A stretch of 48,697 nt of DNA from Massilia sp. YIM B02763 (GTDB lineage Bacteria > Pseudomonadota > Gammaproteobacteria > Burkholderiales > Burkholderiaceae_D): the NCBI RefSeq assembly GCF_030412015.1, contig NZ_JASNRD010000029.1:1-48697 (forward strand), written 5' to 3'. The number at the start of each line of letters is the position of its first letter. Position 1 is the first letter of the stretch. The notes beneath the pieces are model-generated. The model made no database searches and had not been told where the DNA came from. It saw only the letters and a program-made list of their open reading frames with translations. This document shows, piece after piece, positions 43,406-48,697 of the stretch. The position numbers and the translations under genes are program-made.

Positions 43406-46069
43406 ATGGACATCAACCTGAAGACCCTGATCGGCAAGTTGAACGACACGACGCGCGCCGCCGCCACGCGGGCGGCCGGCATCTGCGTGGGCCTCGGCCA
43501 GTACGAGGTCGACCTCGAACACCTGTTCCTGACGCTGCTGGAGCAGCCGGGCAGCGACGTCGTCGCCGCCGCGCGCCAGGCCGGCATCAGCCTGACGGGA
43601 CTGGAGACGGACCTGCGCCGCGAAGTCGAACGCCTGCCGTCCGGCAGCACGCGCACGCCCGTGTTCTCGCGCCACCTGCCGCTGCTGTTCGAGCACGCCT
43701 GGCTGATCGCATCGCTGGGAGCGCAGCTGGATGCGCAGCCGACCCGCATCCGCAGCGGCCACCTGCTGCTGGCCCTCCTCACGGAACCCAGCCTGGCGCA
43801 ACTGGCCCAGCGCGCCTCCCGTCACTTTGCCGAGTTTCCCCTCGATCGCCTGAAGCACGATTTCGACAAGCTCATGCGCGGTTCCGACGAAGTGCCGGCC
43901 CATGGCGCCGCGGCGCCCGCGAGCGAGGTGGAAACGGGCGACCCGGTCGGCGAGCTGCAAGCGCACGCGCCTGGCAAGACGCCCGCGCTGGACCAGTACA
44001 CGACCTGCCTCACGGCGCGCGCGCGCGACGGCAAGGTCGACCCCGTGATCGGCCGCGACGCCGAGATCCGGCAAGTGATCGACATCCTGATGCGGCGGCG
44101 CCAGAACAACCCGATCCTGACCGGCGAGGCAGGGGTGGGCAAGACCGCCGTCGTCGAAGGACTGGCGCTGCGCATCGCCGAGGGCGACGTGCCCGAGGTG
44201 CTGCGCGGGGTCGAGATCCATGTGCTGGACATGGGCCTGCTGCAGGCCGGCGCCAGCGTGAAAGGCGAGTTCGAGAACCGCCTCAAGAACGTCATCGACG
44301 AGGTCGGGAAGAGCCTGCACCCGATCATCCTGTTCATCGACGAGGCCCACACGATGATCGGCGCGGGCGGCACGGCGGGCCAGAACGATGCCGCCAACCT
44401 GCTGAAACCGGCGCTGGCGCGGGGCGAATTGCGCACGGTGGCGGCCACCACCTGGAGCGAATACAAGAAGTATTTCGAGAAGGATGCGGCGCTGGCGCGC
44501 AGGTTCCAGGTCGTCAAGGTCGAGGAGCCGGACGAGGATACCGCCTGCGCCATGCTGCGCGCGATGGCGCCGCTGATGGAGAAGCACTTCGGCGTGCGCA
44601 TCTACGACGACGCGATCGTCGATGCCGTGCGCCTGTCGCACCGCTACATCAGCGGCCGCCAGTTGCCGGACAAGGCGATCAGCGTGCTCGACACCGCCTG
44701 CGCCAAGGTGGCGCTGGGCCAGAAGGCCACGCCCGCTGTGCTGGAAGATTGCGTGCGCCGGCTCGAACGCCTCGATGCGCGCATCGCCACGCTGGCGCGC
44801 GAGGAGAGCGGAGGCGCTGACCACGGCGCGGTGCTGGACGCGCTGCACGGCGAGCGCGGCGCGGCGCAGGCCGAGCGCGAGGCCTTGCAGGCGCGCTGGG
44901 AACGCGAGCAGGCGCTGTGCAGCGAGATCCAGGCCGTGCGCGCGCGCCTGGAAGGGCAGGGCAAGGAGGGCGAAGGCAACACCGCCCTGCAGCCGCTGCT
45001 GGCGGACCTGCGCGCGCTGCAGGGAGAAGCGCCGCTGGTGCCCGTGCAGGTCGATGGCCACACGGTGGCCGCCATCGTCGCCGCCTGGACCGGCATCCCG
45101 CTGGGCCGCATGGTCAAGGACGAGCTGCGCACGGTGATGAATTTGCAGCGCCTGCTGGATGAGCGCATCCTCGGCCAGCGCCACGCGAGCGGCATCGTCG
45201 CCCAGCGCGTGCGCACGGCCCGCGCCAACCTGGAGGACCCGAACAAGCCCAAGGGCGTGTTCCTGTTCGTCGGCACCTCCGGCGTGGGCAAGACGGAGAC
45301 GGCGCTGGCGCTGGCCGACCTGCTGTACGGCGGCGAGAAGAAGCTCGTCACCATCAATATGAGCGAGTACCAGGAAGCGCACAGCGTATCGGGCCTGAAG
45401 GGTTCGCCGCCTGGCTACGTCGGCTACGGCGAAGGGGGCGTGCTGACGGAAGCCGTGCGCCGCAATCCCTACAGCGTGGTGCTGCTCGACGAAGTCGAGA
45501 AGGCCCACGCGGACGTGCTCGAATTGTTCTTCCAGGTGTTCGACAAGGGCGTGCTGGACGATGCCGAAGGCCGCACGATCGACTTCCGCAACACCATCAT
45601 CATCCTGACGTCGAACGCGGCCTCCGGCCAGATCATGGGGGCGTGCCTGAACAAGCCGGCGGCCGAACGCCCGACGCCGGAACAGCTCGCGGAACTGATC
45701 CGTCCCACGCTGGCGAAGCATTTCAAGCCCGCCTTCCTGGGCCGCCTGGCGGTGGTGCCGTTCTACCCGATCGACGACGCCGTGCTGGCCGACATCATCC
45801 GCCTGAAGCTGGAGCGCATCCGCCGCCGCGTGCTGGACAACCACCAGGCCCGGTTCGAGTACGACGATGCGCTGGTCGATGCGGTGCTGGCGCGCTGCAC
45901 GGAGGTCGATTCGGGGGCGCGCAACGTCGACACCATCCTGAACGGCACGCTGCTGCCCGAGATCGCCGATGCCATGCTCGCGCAGATGGCGGCCGGGGGC
46001 GCCGTCAAGCGCATCAAGGTCGGCGCGACGAAGGCCGGCAAGATCAAGTACGCGGTCGACGCGGCCTAG
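43406..46069 (+). CDS. tssH: T6SS AAA+ unfoldase TssH (ClpV)
   Basis: 887-aa ClpB/ClpV-type ATPase. The N-terminal domain (1-150) starts DINLKTLIGKLNDTTRAA and contains ALFLTLL-type HLFLTLLEQPGS. The first ATPase domain has Walker A GEAGVGKT (240-247) and IDEAHTMIGAGG. A middle coiled-coil region follows, then the second Walker A GTSGVGKT (623-630) and NMSEYQEAHSVSGLKGSPPGYVGYG. It disassembles the contracted sheath for reuse. An AAGGA site precedes ATG 43406, and it is 34 bases after tssE. Confidence 0.97.
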   Translation: MDINLKTLIGKLNDTTRAAATRAAGICVGLGQYEVDLEHLFLTLLEQPGSDVVAAARQAGISLTGLETDLRREVERLPSGSTRTPVFSRHLPLLFEHAWLIASLGAQLDAQPTRIRSGHLLLALLTEPSLAQLAQRASRHFAEFPLDRLKHDFDKLMRGSDEVPAHGAAAPASEVETGDPVGELQAHAPGKTPALDQYTTCLTARARDGKVDPVIGRDAEIRQVIDILMRRRQNNPILTGEAGVGKTAVVEGLALRIAEGDVPEVLRGVEIHVLDMGLLQAGASVKGEFENRLKNVIDEVGKSLHPIILFIDEAHTMIGAGGTAGQNDAANLLKPALARGELRTVAATTWSEYKKYFEKDAALARRFQVVKVEEPDEDTACAMLRAMAPLMEKHFGVRIYDDAIVDAVRLSHRYISGRQLPDKAISVLDTACAKVALGQKATPAVLEDCVRRLERLDARIATLAREESGGADHGAVLDALHGERGAAQAEREALQARWEREQALCSEIQAVRARLEGQGKEGEGNTALQPLLADLRALQGEAPLVPVQVDGHTVAAIVAAWTGIPLGRMVKDELRTVMNLQRLLDERILGQRHASGIVAQRVRTARANLEDPNKPKGVFLFVGTSGVGKTETALALADLLYGGEKKLVTINMSEYQEAHSVSGLKGSPPGYVGYGEGGVLTEAVRRNPYSVVLLDEVEKAHADVLELFFQVFDKGVLDDAEGRTIDFRNTIIILTSNAASGQIMGACLNKPAAERPTPEQLAELIRPTLAKHFKPAFLGRLAVVPFYPIDDAVLADIIRLKLERIRRRVLDNHQARFEYDDALVDAVLARCTEVDSGARNVDTILNGTLLPEIADAMLAQMAAGGAVKRIKVGATKAGKIKYAVDAA

Positions 46070-46079
46070 GGAGGACACC

Positions 46080-47072
46080 ATGCTGAACCTGGAACAGCTG
46101 CTGGCGCCCATCGATGCGGGCCGGCCCTGCGGCGAGGACCTCGCCTTCTCCAGCGAGATCGACGCGATCGTCCGTGCGCGCCAGGCCGACGATCCGTCGA
46201 TCGAGCAGGGCGCCTGGGTCACGGAACTAAAGGAAGCGGACTGGAAGTTCGTCGCGAAGCAATGCGCCCAGCTCATCCACACGCGCAGCAAGGACTTGCA
46301 GCTGGCCGTCTGGCTGGCCGAGGCGGGCGCGAAGACGGCGGGCCTGCGTGGCCTGGGCGACAGCCTGCTGCTGATCGCGCAGCTGTGCGAGCGCTGGTGG
46401 GAATCGCTGCATCCGCTGCCGGAAGACGGCGGCTTCGAGCAGCGCATCGGCAACCTGGCATGGGTGGCGGCGCGCATCGGCGGCTGGCTGCGCGAGATTC
46501 CGCTGACCGAGGGCGCAGACGCCTACGCGCTGCGCGACGTCGAGGCGGCGCGCGTGCAGGGCGGCGATGCGCTGGCGCGGCTGGAGACGGCGCGCCAGCG
46601 CGGTTCGGCCGGTTTCTACGTGGGCCTGATGCGCGATTGCGAGCATTGCGGGGAAGCGCTCGCGCGGCTGGAACGCAGCGTCGATGCGCGCCTGGAAGCG
46701 GACGGGCCCAGCTTCGGCGCGGCGCGGTCGGCGCTGGAAGACCTGCACGTGTTCCTCAAGCCACTGGCCGCGCCGCCGGCTGCTGCCGCGCAGGGGGCCG
46801 TGCCCGCATCGGGCAGCGTGCCGTCCGCGCCGCACGTGGCGACGGCCGCGGGACCGCTGCAGACGCGCGCCCAGGCGCTGGCCCAGTTGCGCGCCGTGGC
46901 CGAGTTCTTCCGCCGCACGGAGCCGCACAGCCCCGTCGCCTACCTGGCCGACAAGGCCGCGCACTGGGGTGAGCAGCCGCTGCATGTGTGGCTGCGCGCG
47001 CTGGTGAAGGACGAGACGGCGGTGGCCCGCATCGAGGAGATGCTCGGGGTGGGAGAAAAACCGGCAACATAG
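46080..47072 (+). CDS. tssA: T6SS protein TssA (ImpA N-terminal domain)
   Basis: 330-aa protein with the ImpA_N domain: PIDAGRPCGEDLAFSSEID, EADWKFVAKQCAQLIHTRSKDLQLAVWLAEA, and WWESLHPLPEDG at about residues 105-115. A linker rich in Ala/Pro follows (about 225-255), and the C-terminal TssA-type segment ends with TEPHSPVAYLADKAAHWGEQPLHVWLRAL. This is the short TssA form that primes tube and sheath polymerisation. GGGAGGA precedes the ATG, 10 bases after the tssH stop. It is the last gene of the locus. Confidence 0.95.
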   Translation: MLNLEQLLAPIDAGRPCGEDLAFSSEIDAIVRARQADDPSIEQGAWVTELKEADWKFVAKQCAQLIHTRSKDLQLAVWLAEAGAKTAGLRGLGDSLLLIAQLCERWWESLHPLPEDGGFEQRIGNLAWVAARIGGWLREIPLTEGADAYALRDVEAARVQGGDALARLETARQRGSAGFYVGLMRDCEHCGEALARLERSVDARLEADGPSFGAARSALEDLHVFLKPLAAPPAAAAQGAVPASGSVPSAPHVATAAGPLQTRAQALAQLRAVAEFFRRTEPHSPVAYLADKAAHWGEQPLHVWLRALVKDETAVARIEEMLGVGEKPAT

Positions 47073-47077
47073 ACCCT

Positions 47078-47204
47078 CGTCGTCCCTGCGCAGGCAGGGA
47101 CCCATGCTGAATTTCCGAAGTCGATATTCTTTTAGATGTTCCGGTGCTTCCGAAATACCGAATTCCGTTCCTCAGCATGGGTCCCGGCCTGCGCCGGGAC
47201 GACG
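47078..47204. repeat. 127-bp palindromic repeat element (REP/MITE-like)
   Basis: The left arm (47078-47110) is repeated in inverted orientation at 47172-47204, 33 bases each with two mismatched pairs; a 61-base AT-richer centre lies between. Each arm contains a smaller palindrome, GTCCCTGC-GCAGGGAC-like. It sits between convergent tssA and the phasin gene. Arms of this style are abundant in related genomes by my recollection. Confidence 0.88.
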
Positions 47205-47220
47205 TTTTGAGTCGCGTTCC

Positions 47221-47769
47221 TTATTGCGCCGCCTGCCCCGCCTTCTGCAACTGCGCCGTCGCCTGCGCCACCTGTTCCTCCACGCGGCGCATCGCCTCGC
47301 GCGTCGACTGGGTGACCTGCTCGTAGCCCCGGAAGGCATTCTCGATGGCCGCCTTGATGATCTCGACGGCGTTTTCCTGGCCCGGCTTGACGTTCTGGGT
47401 GACGTCGTAGATCAGGGCCGACAGGGTGTTCTTCGCTTCCACGAGATGCGTGTCGGCCGCCTGCTGGAACTCCTTCTGGATGTCGGCGATGATCTGGCGC
47501 AGCTGCTCGCCGTAGGCGCTCGCTTCCGAGACGCCGGGCTGCATGCGCGCGGAAATGGCGTCGATCGCCGCTTTCGGGTCCGGCGCCTGGCTGAACTGGC
47601 GGCTTGCGGCCAGCGTGTTCTCCATCGATTGCTTGGCGGTCGCCATGTTCAGTGCCACGACCTGCTCGACGCCCTGGACCGCCTTGCTGGCCAGCGCGTT
47701 GAAGGTCTGCATCTGCAGGTCGAACAGCGTCTTGGTGGCGGATGCGAATTGCTCGGGATTGGTGAACAT
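47221..47769 (-). CDS. phaP: Phasin family protein
   Basis: 182-aa phasin of the PhaP/Phasin_2 type: MFTNPEQFASATKTLFDLQMQTFNALASKA, VEQVVALNMATAKQSMENTLA, and long amphipathic helices to the end (EQVAQATAQLQKAG). Phasins coat polyhydroxyalkanoate granules and control their size. No PHA synthase or depolymerase gene is nearby. GAGGAG before the ATG supports the start. It is unrelated in function to the convergent T6SS operon, from which it is separated by the palindromic repeat. Confidence 0.92.
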   Translation of the reverse strand: MFTNPEQFASATKTLFDLQMQTFNALASKAVQGVEQVVALNMATAKQSMENTLAASRQFSQAPDPKAAIDAISARMQPGVSEASAYGEQLRQIIADIQKEFQQAADTHLVEAKNTLSALIYDVTQNVKPGQENAVEIIKAAIENAFRGYEQVTQSTREAMRRVEEQVAQATAQLQKAGQAAQ

Positions 47770-47857
47770 CGGTGTCTCCTCGTTATGGGTGCTAGGGCAG
47801 GGATGCTGCGGCCGGGTACTACTCCTTCTGTTCTTGATTGGCGTTCAATCTTGCCGA

Positions 47858-48058
47858 TTATTTAGCAGGTATGCGGAATTCGCAACGGGCGTCACGATAC
47901 GGACCGCTGAATTTCACCCAGCCGGACCCGAGCGACGTCTGCGAACAGGCCATCTGCCCGTCGGCCTTGCTGCGCCACTGGTACCACGGGGCCGGGCCCG
48001 CCTGCGCCAGCGATGCCGCCAGCAAGCTGGCGATGAGGAGGATGGAAGTCTTGTGCAT
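47858..48058 (-). CDS. Small secreted hypothetical protein (66 aa)
   Basis: The N-terminus (MHKTSILLIASLLAASLAQA) is a clear signal peptide cut at about residue 20. The mature 46 residues begin GPAPWYQWRSKADG and contain two cysteines (MACSQ and DARCEF) that could form a disulphide. No lipobox and no known family. It is divergent from the CueR-type gene, whose operator lies about 50 bases upstream. The mature part has no histidine or methionine clusters to suggest copper binding, so a copper link is only positional. Confidence 0.65.
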   Translation of the reverse strand: MHKTSILLIASLLAASLAQAGPAPWYQWRSKADGQMACSQTSLGSGWVKFSGPYRDARCEFRIPAK

Positions 48059-48106
48059 GGTCCGCCGAGCTTAACGGCTTGTGGGCACAAGTCAAGAAGC
48101 ACGGTC

Positions 48107-48137
48107 TTGACCTTGCCATCGTGGGAAGGTGTATGCT
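48107..48137 (+). promoter_or_regulatory. MerR/CueR-type promoter-operator over the cueR start
   Basis: TTGACC (-35, 48107-48112) and TATGCT (-10, 48132-48137) have a 19-base spacer holding the dyad ACCTTGCC / GGGAAGGT. This long spacer is characteristic of MerR-family promoters, and the dyad matches the CueR site pattern with one mismatch. It points towards cueR itself. Confidence 0.88.
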
Positions 48138-48158
48138 GAAGCCATGGACAATGAAACG

Positions 48159-48554
48159 ATGAATATCGGCCAGGTCGCCAAGGCATCCGGCGTGACGGCC
48201 AAGATGATCCGCCACTACGAATCGATCGGCCTGCTGCCGCCGGCGCGCCGCACCGAGGCCGGCTACCGCCTGTACGGCTGCCAGGACATCCGCGTGCTGC
48301 AATTCATCCACCGCAGCCGCGCGCTGGGCTTTTCGCTGGACCAGGTCGCCGATTTGCTGGCGTTGTGGCAGGACAAGGGCCGGGCCAGCGCCGACGTGCG
48401 CCGGCTGGCGCGCACCCATATCGACGAACTCGACCGCAAGATCGCCGAACTGGAATCGATGAAGCGCACGCTGGAGACGCTGGCCGCCTCCTGCCACGGC
48501 GACCAGCGCTCGGACTGCCCGATCCTGGACGACCTCGCCGCGCCGTGTCATTGA
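48159..48554 (+). CDS. cueR: CueR-type Cu(I)-responsive MerR-family regulator
   Basis: 131-aa MerR-family regulator. The winged-helix N-terminus MNIGQVAKASGVTAKMIRHYE matches E. coli CueR, followed by ARRTEAGYRLYG and the long dimer helix. The C-terminal metal loop CHGDQRSDC is the C-X7-C pattern of copper-group regulators. The ATG at 48159 is chosen from homology. An in-frame ATG at 48144 would add five residues and would coincide with the expected transcription start (leaderless). The operator over its own promoter points to autoregulation. The usual target, a CopA-type ATPase, is not next to it; a terminator and tRNA follow. Confidence 0.9.
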   Translation: MNIGQVAKASGVTAKMIRHYESIGLLPPARRTEAGYRLYGCQDIRVLQFIHRSRALGFSLDQVADLLALWQDKGRASADVRRLARTHIDELDRKIAELESMKRTLETLAASCHGDQRSDCPILDDLAAPCH

Positions 48555-48580
48555 GGGGAAGGGAAGGCGCAAGGAAAAAC

Positions 48581-48622
48581 GCAAAACGCCGCAATCCTTT
48601 TGCAAAGACTGCGGCGTTTTGC
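48581..48622. terminator. Bidirectional terminator after cueR
   Basis: A perfect 13-bp stem, GCAAAACGCCGCA (48581-48593) with TGCGGCGTTTTGC (48610-48622), has A/T-rich ends on both sides. It separates convergent cueR and the tRNA gene. Confidence 0.85.
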
Positions 48623-48665
48623 GCCGACGTTTCCGTCAGAGGCCTTCTACAGACCGGGTAGCTTT

Positions 48666-48697
48666 TGGTGCCCACGGAGGGACTCGAACCCCCACAC
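48666..48697 (-). tRNA. tRNA 3' end, truncated by window edge (probably Leu)
   Basis: On the minus strand, reading to the 3' end, the order is a five-pair T-stem with loop TTCGAGT, then CGTGGGC, discriminator A73 and the encoded CCA (TGG at 48666-48668). The anticodon lies outside the window. The acceptor strand and a preceding variable-arm-like stretch suggest tRNA-Leu, but this is a guess. Confidence 0.75.

Noticed and set aside
43301..46477. Long minus-strand frame opposite tssH and part of tssA
   Set aside because: It crosses two well-identified genes in the antisense direction and shows no recognisable domain.
48058..48159. Copper-binding role for the 66-aa secreted protein
   Set aside because: Only its position next to the CueR operator suggests it. 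The operator points away from it and the mature protein has no metal-ligand cluster beyond two cysteines.

Overview
The window comes from a high-GC Gram-negative chromosome. The gene families and layout (Wbp-type polysaccharide genes, a betaproteobacterial type VI secretion locus, a phasin, a CueR regulator) fit Burkholderiales, most likely the Oxalobacteraceae (Massilia/Telluria-like). That placement is inference from gene content, since no rRNA gene is present.

Region 1 (75-16637, all minus strand) is a surface-polysaccharide operon read from right to left. It starts with a WbpM-like 4,6-dehydratase. Then come wbpA, wbpB, wbpD and wbpE homologues, predicted to convert UDP-GlcNAc to UDP-2,3-diacetamido-2,3-dideoxy-glucuronate. 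After these are a Wzx-like flippase, a Wzy-like polymerase, a family-4 glycosyltransferase, a GNAT-like protein, a NodB-type deacetylase, a second glycosyltransferase, a second sugar aminotransferase, a PglC-size initiating phosphoglycosyl transferase, a PAP2 phosphatase and an acyltransferase. The operon has a long AT-rich upstream region (16638-16930). No wza/wzb/wzc export genes are in the window.

Region 2 (17051-25111) holds a DUF1460 lipoprotein divergent from a large TonB-dependent receptor, two very small genes, and a four-gene envelope-stress-like module: two LiaI/LiaF-type membrane proteins, a LytS-type histidine kinase and a LytTR response regulator.

Region 3 (25092-29140, minus) is a two-gene DNA-repair operon behind a perfect LexA-type box: a FAN1-like VRR-NUC nuclease, then a helicase of the DinG/XPD iron-sulphur class with an N-terminal Cas4/RecB-like nuclease domain.

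Region 4 (30092-47072) is a type VI secretion locus in three transcription units: tagX-like peptidase, tssM, tagF, OmpA-like (plus); tssJ-tssK-tssL (minus); TPR lipoprotein, tssB, tssC, hcp, tssE, tssH, tssA (plus). The baseplate genes tssF and tssG, and tssI (vgrG), are missing. An intrinsic terminator sits between hcp and tssE, and palindromic repeats lie at the convergent gene ends.

Region 5 (47221-48697) has a phasin, a small secreted protein, a CueR-type regulator with a textbook 19-bp-spacer MerR promoter over its own start, a strong bidirectional terminator, and the 3' end of a tRNA cut by the window edge.
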